Shown piece by piece: positions 35,588 to 43,944 of a stretch of 64,000 bases of DNA. A model generated the notes under the pieces. That model was not told the DNA's origin. It did not search any database and worked only from the letters and a program-made list of their open reading frames with translations. The stretch's first letter is position 1. Each line of letters opens with the position of its first letter. Position numbers and translations under genes: made by a program. Origin of the DNA: Micromonospora trifolii (lineage in GTDB: Bacteria > Actinomycetota > Actinomycetes > Mycobacteriales > Micromonosporaceae). The stretch spans positions 32,587 to 96,586 of the forward strand of contig NZ_JAKKFD010000014.1 of assembly GCF_022229005.1 (NCBI RefSeq), read 5' to 3'.

Positions 35588-35627
35588 GGAGAGGCCGCTC
35601 CCCCCGTGGCGGCCTCTCCACTTTTTT
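35588..35627 (+). terminator. Canonical intrinsic terminator with T-tract
   Basis: GGAGAGGCCGC (35588-35598) pairs perfectly with 35609-35619 and is followed by six T at 35622-35627. It lies 250 bp after GH48 and 46 bp before the end of the leftward DUF3159 gene. A T-tract this clear is unusual in such high-GC DNA. The intervening 35379-35587 holds no gene I can support. Confidence 0.8.
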
Positions 35628-35673
35628 GCCCCGAGACCGGCGGCCTTTTCCGAGTGCGGCGGCGTCGGAAGGG

Positions 35674-36429
35674 TCAGCGAGGCCGCGCCACCGGGTGCCG
35701 CAGACCCGGGTGCCCGGCCGGCAGCGAACGCCGCAGCACCACCCAGCTCAGCGCCAGCGCCGCCGCGACCAGCGGCCAGGTCAGCGCCACCCGGGCCACC
35801 ACCAGCGCGAGCACCTGGCCGCTCAGGTAGAGCGGCACGAACACGGCGAGGCGCAGCAGGTACGTCGCCGTCCACACCCAACTGGCCCGGCCGTACCCGC
35901 GCAGCAGCGCCGGGTCGCGCCGCCACCCGGCCCGCTGGCCCAGCACCGCGCCGACCAGTACCCCCAGCAGTGGCCACCGCACCACGATGCTGACCGTCCA
36001 CGCCAGAGCGCTCGCGGCGTTGGACAGCACCTGGATCAGAAAGAAGTTCTCGGCCCGGCCGGTGCGCACCGCGATCAACGCCGCGACGCAGACGGCCAGC
36101 AGCCCGATCAGCACCGAGCGCGGCCGGTCACCCCGACGCAGTCGTACGCCGGCCACCACCGCGCCCACGGCCAACGCCGCGCCGACCCCGCCCCACAGCG
36201 ACTCGCCGCCCAGCAGCCAGCCCGCCGCGAACGCCAGCGGCGGCAGTGTGGCGTCGACGGCACCGCGCCGCCCGCCCAGCAGATCCGTCAGCGACTCGGC
36301 CCGTACCGGCCCACCCGGGCCGGCGTCGGCGCCGGCCGGCACCGGCCCTGCCGACCCCGGGTCGTCGCCTTCACGCTGCTCGGGCCCGGGTTCGTCACGG
36401 CCGCTGTCGCGCTCCGGTGTTCCGCTCAC
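35674..36429 (-). CDS. DUF3159 family membrane protein
   Basis: This is a 251-residue protein. A polar Pro/Gly/Asp-rich N-terminus (about 1-45) is followed by LTDLLGGRRGAVDATLPPLAF, the family opening, and about six hydrophobic segments. DUF3159 proteins are widely conserved in actinobacteria next to housekeeping genes; no activity is known. The GTG at 36429 (second of two in tandem) is chosen because GAGGAGG lies at better spacing. It is divergent from the PAP2 gene. Confidence 0.85.
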   Translation of the reverse strand: MSGTPERDSGRDEPGPEQREGDDPGSAGPVPAGADAGPGGPVRAESLTDLLGGRRGAVDATLPPLAFAAGWLLGGESLWGGVGAALAVGAVVAGVRLRRGDRPRSVLIGLLAVCVAALIAVRTGRAENFFLIQVLSNAASALAWTVSIVVRWPLLGVLVGAVLGQRAGWRRDPALLRGYGRASWVWTATYLLRLAVFVPLYLSGQVLALVVARVALTWPLVAAALALSWVVLRRSLPAGHPGLRHPVARPR

Positions 36430-36518
36430 CACCGCCTCCTCGCCTCCGGCACAACCTAACCGGCGATCGGCGGCGGGCCACCGGTCGGACCGCCGACACC
36501 TGCCGCTACGGTGTGCGG

Positions 36519-37400
36519 ATGCGCGCGACGGCACGGGGTTGGACCGCGGTCTGGTTGGTCGTACTGGCCCTCGTCCAGGCGGCTGCCTTCCTCGCCGTGT
36601 GGCGGGTGGCCGTGCACCTCGAGATCGGTCAGTGGGTGGACACTGTCGCCCTCACCGGCAACCGGATCGGGCAGGACACCATCGACGGTCCGGTCGACAA
36701 GATCCTCAACGCGATGTCGGTGGTCTCGCTGCTGGCGGCCACCGCGATGATCGGGTTCATCGCGCTGATCCGGGGGCGCATCGCCCTGGCGATCACCGCG
36801 ACCCTGCTGATCGCCGGAGCGAACGTCACCACCCAGCTTCTCAAGTACGGGCTGAACCGGCCCGACTTCGGTGTCGACCCGGAACGCGCCGCGGTGGGCA
36901 ACAGCCTCCCGAGCGGGCACGCCACGGTGGCCGCCTCGGTGGCGGTCGCGCTGATGCTCGTGCTGCCGCGCAAGGTGCGGGCCGTCGGCGCCTTCATCGG
37001 TGCCGGGTACGCCGCCGTCGCCGGGGTCGCCACCCTCTCCGCCGGGTGGCACCGGCCCAGCGACGCGGTCGCCGCGTACCTCGTGGTGGGTGTGTGGGCG
37101 GCGTTGGCTGGGCTGCTGCTGCTTGTCGCCCAGCGGGAGCAGGCCGAGATCGCCCCCGGCGACGCGCACCGGGTCGCGGCGCTGGTGCTCGGGATCGGCG
37201 GTGTGCTCGCCCTGGTGGCCTGCGGGCTCTCCCTGTCCTGGCTGCTCGACCTGCGCGACACCGGGCCGGAGGAGTTGGCCCGCCGCCCCCTGTTCGTCGG
37301 GTACGCGGGCAGCGCCGCCGGGATCGCCGGCACGATGGCGGTGGTGATGGCGTTGGCGCTCACCGTCGTGCACCGGCTGGTGCCCCGGGTCAAGGGCTGA
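36519..37400 (+). CDS. PAP2-family membrane phosphatase
   Basis: This is a 293-residue protein with six or more hydrophobic segments. The three PAP2 phosphatase motifs appear in order: LKYGLNRPDF (motif 1, K and R present), PSGHATV (motif 2 with catalytic His) and SAGWHRPSDAVAA (motif 3, His then Asp). It would dephosphorylate a lipid phosphate or pyrophosphate such as phosphatidic acid or undecaprenyl pyrophosphate; which one is unknown. The start is ATG 36519. It is followed 9 bp later by the MPI-like gene. Confidence 0.9.
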   Translation: MRATARGWTAVWLVVLALVQAAAFLAVWRVAVHLEIGQWVDTVALTGNRIGQDTIDGPVDKILNAMSVVSLLAATAMIGFIALIRGRIALAITATLLIAGANVTTQLLKYGLNRPDFGVDPERAAVGNSLPSGHATVAASVAVALMLVLPRKVRAVGAFIGAGYAAVAGVATLSAGWHRPSDAVAAYLVVGVWAALAGLLLLVAQREQAEIAPGDAHRVAALVLGIGGVLALVACGLSLSWLLDLRDTGPEELARRPLFVGYAGSAAGIAGTMAVVMALALTVVHRLVPRVKG

Positions 37401-37408
37401 ACCGTCCG

Positions 37409-38077
37409 GTGGAACCGGTCCGGGCGGCGTTCTCCGCCGAGTGCGCGCGGTTCACCGAGATCCTGGCCGAGCTGACCGACGATGATCTCAGCCGTTCCAC
37501 CGACTGCCCTCCGTGGAATGTCCGGGACCTGATCGCGCACACCCGCACCGGGGTCGGCCGACTGACCGACATGCTCGCCGCGCCCGCCCCGCCCCGCGCC
37601 GAGGTCGACGCTGCCAGGTACTTCGGCGCGGCGAAGTTCACCGCCGAGGTCGACGCCGACCGGATCGCCGGCGGCCAGCGGGAGGCGCTACGGGTGGACC
37701 GGGCGGCGCTGGCCACCGAGTTCGACAGGGCCTGGCGGGCCACCGAGGCGGCGGTCGCCGCCGCGCCGCCCGACCGGGTGGTGCGAACCCGGCACGGGGA
37801 CGCGATGCGCCTCGGCGAGTTCCTGCGGACCCGGGTGGTCGAGGTGGGTGTGCACGGGTTGGATCTGGCCGCCGCGCTGGGTCGGCCCCCGTGGCTCACC
37901 CCACCGGCGGCCGTGGTCATCGCCGAGCTGCTCACCGGCGGACGACCGACGCCGCCCGGGTTGAGCTGGGACCGGCTGACACTGATCCGCAAGGCCACCG
38001 GGCGGGCGGTGCTGACCGCACCGGAACGGGCCGCGATCGCTGCCGCCGGCTTCCGTTGGCTCGCCTTCGGCCGCTGA
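37409..38077 (+). CDS. Maleylpyruvate isomerase-like (mycothiol-dependent, DinB fold) protein
   Basis: This is a 222-residue protein. The N-terminal helical bundle has FTEILAELTDDDLSRSTDCP followed by WNVRDLIAHTRTGVGRL, the DinB-like metal site region typical of the MDMPI_N family (His in IAHT, later His in VGVHGLDLAAALGRP). Members use mycothiol as cofactor for isomerase or transferase reactions; the substrate is not predictable. GTG 37409 is chosen because it starts the homology; it lies 9 bp after the PAP2 stop, so the two may be co-transcribed. Confidence 0.85.
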   Translation: MEPVRAAFSAECARFTEILAELTDDDLSRSTDCPPWNVRDLIAHTRTGVGRLTDMLAAPAPPRAEVDAARYFGAAKFTAEVDADRIAGGQREALRVDRAALATEFDRAWRATEAAVAAAPPDRVVRTRHGDAMRLGEFLRTRVVEVGVHGLDLAAALGRPPWLTPPAAVVIAELLTGGRPTPPGLSWDRLTLIRKATGRAVLTAPERAAIAAAGFRWLAFGR

Positions 38078-38142
38078 CCCCGGGCCATCCCGAACCGCGG
38101 CCGTTCGCGCGCTGCTGGCCCCTTGCTGCTGGCGCCGACCAG

Positions 38143-39006
38143 TCAGCTCGCGGCGCGGGGTGCGGGGACGTGCGGGGCGACACCGCGCAGATGCGTCAGC
38201 ACCACCGGGTCGATCCTTCCGGGCACCAGCCGCTCCTCCAGGTTCTCCAACCCGGCCCAGGAGATCAACGCCGCTTCCGTGCCGTCCTTGTGCGTCGGGT
38301 GGCCCAGCGCGCCGAGCAACGCCGCCACCTCGGCGGCGACCGCTCCGGTCAGGTCGAGCAGTGTGGCCGGGTCGGGCCGGCCGAACAGCATGGTGTGCAC
38401 AGTGAGCAGGCGACCCAGCTCGGCGACCGGGTCGGGGTGGTCGTCCACGCGCAGGTCCACCACCACGTCGCTGGTGCCGCCGTACCCCCCGCCGCGCTCG
38501 ACCACCAGCAGGCCGGCGCTCTGCCGGCCACGCCGGTCACCGCCGGCCTCGTCACCGGCCCGCAGCGCGGCGACCAGCCGCTCGGCGAACGGCAGCGCCG
38601 CTCCCCCCAGCCAGGCCTCGCCGAGGGCGTCGACGACCTCCGGGCCGGTGAGCACGTTGCCCTGCGCGGCCCAGCCCTCGCCGGTCCGCCCGCCGGCCCA
38701 CTGATGGCAGGCCGGCCCGGTCCAGCTGGCCCCCGAGCCGGTGGCCCCCACGACGCCGAGCTGGCGGTGCTCCCGCTCGGGGTCCGCGGCGATCAGCCCG
38801 GCCACCACATCAGCGGCGGCCACCCCGGTGCGCAGCAGGGTGAGGCCCTGCGGGCGGTAGGCGAGGTTGACGTGCGCCTGGGTGGCCAGCGCGCCCACCT
38901 CGGCGGCGGCGGCCGGCACCAACGCCCCGGCGGCGAGGAACTTACTGGCGACGGCCACGCCGTGCAGGCGGCCGTCGGCGGAGCGGGCGACGAGCGAGAA
39001 GGTCAC
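38143..39006 (-). CDS. DUF1028 family protein
   Basis: This is a 287-residue protein. The Ntn-hydrolase-like DUF1028 core (about 1-200) begins TFSLVARSADGRLHGVAVAS and contains ATQAHVNLAYRPQGLTLLRT and GWAAQGNVLTGPEVVDALGE; a C-terminal segment follows. The family is annotated as putative peptidase-like without a known substrate. The start GTG at 39006 begins exactly at the family N-terminus. It is convergent with the MPI-like gene. Confidence 0.88.
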   Translation of the reverse strand: MTFSLVARSADGRLHGVAVASKFLAAGALVPAAAAEVGALATQAHVNLAYRPQGLTLLRTGVAAADVVAGLIAADPEREHRQLGVVGATGSGASWTGPACHQWAGGRTGEGWAAQGNVLTGPEVVDALGEAWLGGAALPFAERLVAALRAGDEAGGDRRGRQSAGLLVVERGGGYGGTSDVVVDLRVDDHPDPVAELGRLLTVHTMLFGRPDPATLLDLTGAVAAEVAALLGALGHPTHKDGTEAALISWAGLENLEERLVPGRIDPVVLTHLRGVAPHVPAPRAAS

Positions 39007-39053
39007 CGGCCGAGAGTAACCGTCCCCGCCGAGGCGACATCGACGCGCGAGGC

Positions 39054-40274
39054 TCAGAACGGTGGGGTGGCGGCCTCCGGTGGGGCGCCGTGGGCGCGGC
39101 GGGCGTCGGCCACCGCGACCGCGGCCAGCACCAGCACCCCGACCGCGGTCGCGATCACACCGGGCAGGTACAGCAGCGGCACCGACGACGCCACCAGCAC
39201 CGTGACGGCGATCCACCGCGACGGCGAGACCCGCCCGAACACCTCGTACTCCAGGCGGGCCCGGCCGGCCAGGAACAGGGCCGGTCCACCGAGCACCATG
39301 GCCAGCCACGGCCCCGGGATCCGCTCCAGCGGATGATTGATGATCAGCTCGTAGCCGATCGCGGTGGCGGCGAGACCGATCACCATCAGCAGGTGCGTGT
39401 CGGCCGCCGATCGACCGATGGTGGCGGGGTGGCGGGCCTTCATCACCGCCTCGCCCAGGATCCGCCCGGCCCGCTGCACGTAGATGCGCCACAGCATGAT
39501 CGAGGTGGCCAGCGCCAGCGCGAACGCCCACACGTGCCCCGACTCGTACGGGCCCGCGCTGTACGCGAAACCCGCCACCAGGATCGTCTCGCCCAGCGCG
39601 ACGAGGAAGAACTGCTGGTACCGCTCGGCCAGGTGTTCCCCGGCGATCTCCCACTTGGAGATCGTCGAACGACCCAGGCCGGGCACCGGCCAGCCGCAGC
39701 GGGCGGCGAGGTACTCGAAGGCCAGCGCCGCCGACCAGAGCACCACCTGCGCGTTGGTGGACAGCATCGCGCCGCTGATCCAGAGCACCCCGCTGACGGC
39801 GAAGATCACCGCCATGCGCACCTTCAACCGGCGGTACGGGTGCGGCCCGAGCGCGATCGACAGGATCACCGGCCGGGTCACCTGCGCGATGACGTACGCC
39901 ACCGCGAACATCAGCGCGGTGTCGCTGAACGCGCGGGGGACCGCCACCCCCATCACCATGCTGGACACCAACGCGGTGATCACCACGGTCTGCAACGGCA
40001 CCCGGTACGGGTCGTACCGGCTGGTCGTCCACGCGGTGCCCTGCCAGACCGCCCAGAGCGCCAGCAGCAACAGCAGTGTCTTGCCGCCGCCGGTGACCGT
40101 CCCCCAGCCGTGCTCCCGGCCCGGTTCCTGCGTCAGATCCTCGAACGCGCGCGCTGAGATCCGGGTGAGCGCGAAGACGAACACCAGGTCGAAGAAGAGT
40201 TCCAGGAACGTCGCCCGGCCGGGCGTGGCCGCCGCCGGGACCGGCTCCAGGTGTCCCGCTGCCCTGGAACCCAT
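39054..40274 (-). CDS. Low temperature requirement protein A (LtrA) family membrane protein, paralogue
   Basis: This is a 406-residue polytopic protein with the same landmarks as the protein at 3110-4309: ATFLELFFDLVFVFALTRIS and HLAERYQQFFLVALGETI, then a C-terminal FLAGRARLEYEVFGRVS. About ten membrane segments are visible. Roles of LtrA proteins are unknown. The ATG at 40274 is chosen just before the homology. It is divergent from the LLM oxidoreductase gene and has no adjacent TetR, unlike its paralogue. Confidence 0.9.
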   Translation of the reverse strand: MGSRAAGHLEPVPAAATPGRATFLELFFDLVFVFALTRISARAFEDLTQEPGREHGWGTVTGGGKTLLLLLALWAVWQGTAWTTSRYDPYRVPLQTVVITALVSSMVMGVAVPRAFSDTALMFAVAYVIAQVTRPVILSIALGPHPYRRLKVRMAVIFAVSGVLWISGAMLSTNAQVVLWSAALAFEYLAARCGWPVPGLGRSTISKWEIAGEHLAERYQQFFLVALGETILVAGFAYSAGPYESGHVWAFALALATSIMLWRIYVQRAGRILGEAVMKARHPATIGRSAADTHLLMVIGLAATAIGYELIINHPLERIPGPWLAMVLGGPALFLAGRARLEYEVFGRVSPSRWIAVTVLVASSVPLLYLPGVIATAVGVLVLAAVAVADARRAHGAPPEAATPPF

Positions 40275-40410
40275 GGTCAGCGGCCTGCGCCGTCGGTCCG
40301 GTCCACCTCGAAGTGGTAGCACTTTCCACGGGCGCGCACGGCCGGAAACCGGCGATTCTGCCCAACCCGGGGATCTTGCTCGGACCGGCGTCAACGGGCA
40401 CGATCGACCG

Positions 40411-41412
40411 GTGACGAATCGATGGGGCATGACGGTGCCGCTGGGCGGGATCGCGCTGGCGCAGCACGACGCGGCCTACGCGGCCCTCGACCGGGCCGGG
40501 TTCACCGACGTCTGGTCGTCCGAGGTCGCCGGGACCGACGCGTTCACCCCGCTGGCGCTCGCCGCGGCCTGGCAGCCCGGCCTGCGGCTCGGCACCGCGA
40601 TCACACCGGTCTTCACCCGGGGCCCCGGGCTGCTGGCGATGAGCGCGGCGGCGCTGGCCGAGGCCGCGCCGGGCCGGTTCTCGCTCGGCATCGGCGCGTC
40701 CTCACCGGTGCTGGTACGCGACTGGAACGCGGTGCCGTTCGACGAGCCGTTCCGCCGCACCCGCGACGTGCTGCGCTTCCTGCGCGCCGCGCTGGCCGGC
40801 GAGACCGTCGACGAGGCCTACGACACGTTCACCATCCGCCGGTTCACGCTGGAACGACCGCCGGCGGTGCCGCCACCGATCCTGCTCGCCGCGCTGCGCC
40901 CGGGGATGCTCCGGCTGGCCGGCGCGGAAGCCGACGGGGTCATCCTCAACTGGCTCAGCGCCGACGACGTTCCGCGCGCTCTCGCCGAGCTGGGCGAGCG
41001 CCGCGCCGGCTTCGAGGTCGCCGCCCGGATCTTCGTCTGCCCCACCGAGGACACCGCGTACGCCCGGGCGCTGGGCCGCCGGCTCATCACCAGCTACCTC
41101 ACCGTTCCGGCGTACGCCGAGTTCCACCGCTGGCTCGGCCGCGACGAGACGCTCGCGCCCATGTGGGCGGCCTGGGCCGCCGGCGACCGGCGGGGCGCCA
41201 GCGCGGCGGTGCCCGACGAGGTGGTCGACGCGTTGGTGCTGCACGGCTCACCGGAGCGGTGCCGCGCCGAGGTGCGCCGCTACGCCGACAACGGTGTGGA
41301 CGTGCCGATCGTCGCGCTGCTGCCCACCCCCGAGGTCACCACCGGCGGCGCCACCGCGCTGCTCAGCCTCATCGCCCGATTGGGCACCAACTCCGTGGAG
41401 GCGTCCGCGTGA
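40411..41412 (+). CDS. LLM-class F420-dependent oxidoreductase
   Basis: This is a 333-residue protein. Luciferase-like monooxygenase fold features are GFTDVWSSEVAGTDAFTPLA, LRLGTAITPVFTRGPGLLAM and GRFSLGIGASSPVLV. The family in these bacteria uses cofactor F420 for hydride transfer; the substrate is unknown. The start is GTG 40411. Its stop overlaps the SDR start (GTGA), so the two act in one operon and possibly on one pathway. Confidence 0.9.
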   Translation: MTNRWGMTVPLGGIALAQHDAAYAALDRAGFTDVWSSEVAGTDAFTPLALAAAWQPGLRLGTAITPVFTRGPGLLAMSAAALAEAAPGRFSLGIGASSPVLVRDWNAVPFDEPFRRTRDVLRFLRAALAGETVDEAYDTFTIRRFTLERPPAVPPPILLAALRPGMLRLAGAEADGVILNWLSADDVPRALAELGERRAGFEVAARIFVCPTEDTAYARALGRRLITSYLTVPAYAEFHRWLGRDETLAPMWAAWAAGDRRGASAAVPDEVVDALVLHGSPERCRAEVRRYADNGVDVPIVALLPTPEVTTGGATALLSLIARLGTNSVEASA

Positions 41413-42200
41413 ACCTCACCGACCGGATCGTGGTGGTCACCGGCGGGGCCGGCGGCATCGGCGCGGCGCTGTCGCGCCGGTTCGCCGCCGAGGGGGCCGC
41501 CGCCGTGGTGGTCGCCGACCTGGACGCCGACGCGGCCCGCGCGGTGGCCGAGGGCATCGGCCCACTCGCGCACGCCCGTGCCCTCGACGTCACCGACGAG
41601 GAGCAGGTCCGCTCGCTGGTCGCCGACACCGAGCAGCGGTACGGCCGGATCGACCTGTTCTGCGCCAACGCCGGGGTGGCCACCGGCGGGGGAGTGGAGG
41701 TCGACGACGCCGGCTGGGACCGCTCCTGGCGGGTCAACGTGCTCGCCCACGTCTACTCGGCCCGCGCGGTGCTGCCCGGAATGCTCGCCCGCGGCGGCGG
41801 GCACCTGCTGCACACCTGCTCCGCGGCCGGTGTGCTGACAGCTGTGGGCGACGCCGCGTACACAGCGACGAAGCACGCCTCGGTGGGGTTCGCCGAGTGG
41901 CTGGCCATCACCTACCGGGACCGGGGCATCCGGGTCAGCGCCCTCTGCCCGCAGGGGGTGGACACCCCGATGCTCACCGACGGGCTCGCCGACGGTCACC
42001 TCGGCGCCCGGGTGGTCGCCGCGTCCGGTGTGGTGCTCACCCCGGACCAGGTCGCCGACGCGGCCGTCGCCGGGCTGGCCGAGGAACGTTTCCTGATCCT
42101 GCCGCACCCCGAGGTCGCCGACTACGCGCGCCGCCGCGCCGAGGACCCGGACGGCTGGCAGGCCGGCATGCGCAAACTCATCCGCCGGCTGACGGCCTGA
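41409..42200 (+). CDS. Short-chain dehydrogenase/reductase
   Basis: This is a 263-residue classical SDR. The cofactor loop is VVTGGAGGIGAALSRRF, the structural motif is CANAG, and the active site has Ser in HTCSAAGVL and YTATKHA (Tyr and Lys of the catalytic triad). The acidic residue after the second strand (VADLDAD) suggests NAD(H) preference. The substrate is unknown. It is translationally coupled to the preceding F420-dependent enzyme. Confidence 0.92.
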   Translation: MNLTDRIVVVTGGAGGIGAALSRRFAAEGAAAVVVADLDADAARAVAEGIGPLAHARALDVTDEEQVRSLVADTEQRYGRIDLFCANAGVATGGGVEVDDAGWDRSWRVNVLAHVYSARAVLPGMLARGGGHLLHTCSAAGVLTAVGDAAYTATKHASVGFAEWLAITYRDRGIRVSALCPQGVDTPMLTDGLADGHLGARVVAASGVVLTPDQVADAAVAGLAEERFLILPHPEVADYARRRAEDPDGWQAGMRKLIRRLTA

Positions 42201-42204
42201 CCCG

Positions 42205-43008
42205 CTACGGCGTTGGAACGCGTCCGACGGCCAGGAGGTGGGCGCTGGCACTGATCAGCGCCGGCTCGCTGCTGTAGAGCCGGGCGAGGTCCAACGCCGC
42301 GGCGAAGACCGCGTCGGGCGCGGGCCCGTTCGCCGCCGCCTCCGCCGCTGTCCAGGCCGGGCCCTCCACTCCGTGTACGACGACATCGGTCAGCCCTGCG
42401 GCCGCGCACTCGTCGGTGATCTCCTCGACCCGGTGGAAGTAGGCGTGGGTGAAACCGATCCGCAGATCGTTGACGCCGTCGCTCAGCAGCGCCCTGGCCT
42501 CGTCGAGCAACCTTCCGTCGAGTCGTCCGGTGGCCGCGAAGTCCAACGGGCCGGCGAAGCGGGAGATGACGGCGGCCACGACGAGACCGCCGGGGCGGGT
42601 GACCCGGACCGCCTCGCGGAGGGCCTGGAGCCGGTCGTCGCGGCGTACCAGGTGGTAGAGCGGGCCCAGCAGCAGCGCGGCGTCATACAGGTTGTCGGCG
42701 TCGGGAAGCGCACGCGCGTCGCCCACCTGCGCCTCGACCGGGGGGTGCCCGTCGCGGGCCTGCGCGACGTGGCTGGGCACCAGGTCGACGAGGCGGACCT
42801 GGTGGCCGGCGGCGACGAGGGCCCGCGCGTACTCGCCGGTGCCCCCGCCGATGTCCAGTACCCGGGCGCCCGGACCGGGCAGGAGATCCCGCAGGAGCTG
42901 TGTCGTGCGGATCCACTCCAGTCGCGCCTGCGGGCGGGCGGTGAGCCGCTGGTCCTCTCGGTAGCGCTGCGTGTAGTAGTCGACGATGTCGCTCGAATGC
43001 TGATCCAC
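42205..43008 (-). CDS. Class I SAM-dependent methyltransferase
   Basis: About 267 residues. Motif I is RVLDIGGGTGEYARAL, followed by VRLVDLVPSHVAQA (acidic end of strand 2) and YDAALLLGPLYHL. The C-terminal half is variable, as in small-molecule methyltransferases. The start is uncertain: GTG 43008 is in frame and close to the homology but lacks a ribosome-binding site; a TTG at 43044 after GGATGA would add 12 residues. The acceptor is unknown. The gene on its right is another methyltransferase in the same direction. Confidence 0.85.
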   Translation of the reverse strand: MDQHSSDIVDYYTQRYREDQRLTARPQARLEWIRTTQLLRDLLPGPGARVLDIGGGTGEYARALVAAGHQVRLVDLVPSHVAQARDGHPPVEAQVGDARALPDADNLYDAALLLGPLYHLVRRDDRLQALREAVRVTRPGGLVVAAVISRFAGPLDFAATGRLDGRLLDEARALLSDGVNDLRIGFTHAYFHRVEEITDECAAAGLTDVVVHGVEGPAWTAAEAAANGPAPDAVFAAALDLARLYSSEPALISASAHLLAVGRVPTP

Positions 43009-43070
43009 GCTCTGATGGTCACCGGTGTGCGGTGCACGGGCCAACGGATTTCATCCGTCGAGCGGGCCGG

Positions 43071-43817
43071 TCATGACTGCTGCCGTACGGCGGTCACCAG
43101 GGCCATCCGCCGAGGTGCGGGTGCCTGGCGCACGTCGCGGAAGCCCGCTTCGGTGAGTTGGTCGGCGACCCATTCCGGCTCGATGCGCAGCTTGCGGTAG
43201 GAACTGGCGGACAGTGTCCAGCCCCGTTGGCCGGTCCGTTGATGGAGCAGGTCGTGGACGGTGACGACGTCGGGCTCGTACTCCAGGAAGCAGGTCAGGA
43301 TCGCGTCGGCGTCGGCATGCACCGGGATGAACCGGCTCGTCCCGGTGAGGCTCGCCGTCAGGTCACGGAAGCTGAGGACGAGGCGGCCGCCCGGAGCCAA
43401 GGCGGCGGACAGGTCGACGAAAAGCTGAGTGACGGCCTGGCGGTCCGGCAGGTGGGTGAGCGTGTCGCCCATGCACACCGCCAGCTCCGCTGCGCCGGCA
43501 GGAAGGCTCGCCGCGACCTTGCTCAGGTCATCGTGGACTGCGCGGATCGCCGGATGGTCACCGGCGTGCAGTTCCAGTTCGGCGAGGAGCTTGGCGCTGC
43601 TGTCGACCGCCAGGATGCTCGAATATCCCATCCTGGCCAGTGCGACCGACTGGAAACCCGAGCCGCAGCCGAGGTCGACGGCGAGGCCGGTGCCGTTCGG
43701 CCCCGTGACGCCGGCCTGACGCAGAGCATCGAGTTGCTCGTCGACGAGGGCCGGGTAGGACGCGTCGAACATCCAGGTGTAGTGGTCGGCGAGAAAGCCG
43801 TCGTAGTGCGGGTTCAT
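43071..43817 (-). CDS. Class I SAM-dependent methyltransferase
   Basis: This is a 248-residue protein. Motif I is LAVDLGCGSGFQSVALA, then ILAVDSSAKLLAEL and LAVCMGDTLTHL. The C-terminal part includes LVLSFRDLT and a cap region that would define the acceptor. It is not closely similar to the neighbouring methyltransferase. ATG 43817 is chosen for GGAG six bases upstream. A perfect 18-bp palindrome lies 84 bp upstream, in the gap to the MoxR cluster. Confidence 0.87.
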   Translation of the reverse strand: MNPHYDGFLADHYTWMFDASYPALVDEQLDALRQAGVTGPNGTGLAVDLGCGSGFQSVALARMGYSSILAVDSSAKLLAELELHAGDHPAIRAVHDDLSKVAASLPAGAAELAVCMGDTLTHLPDRQAVTQLFVDLSAALAPGGRLVLSFRDLTASLTGTSRFIPVHADADAILTCFLEYEPDVVTVHDLLHQRTGQRGWTLSASSYRKLRIEPEWVADQLTEAGFRDVRQAPAPRRMALVTAVRQQS

Positions 43818-43900
43818 CAGCACTCCACTGTGGTCGGCAGTTGGCTCTCGAGTAGTTCACAGGATGGCGGACGTGGGGATCCCCCAGCGACGGGAGCGCA

Positions 43901-43918
43901 CTCCCCTGCGCAGGGGAG
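43901..43918 (-). terminator. Perfect 18-bp palindrome after the TgpA-like gene
   Basis: CTCCCCTGCGCAGGGGAG is its own reverse complement. It lies 27 bp past the end of the leftward TgpA-like gene and is the likely end of that long operon's transcript. With no loop it could also be a dimer-binding site for the downstream methyltransferase promoter. Confidence 0.55.
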
Positions 43919-43944
43919 GAGGCTGTCGCTTGGGTTGCTCCTGC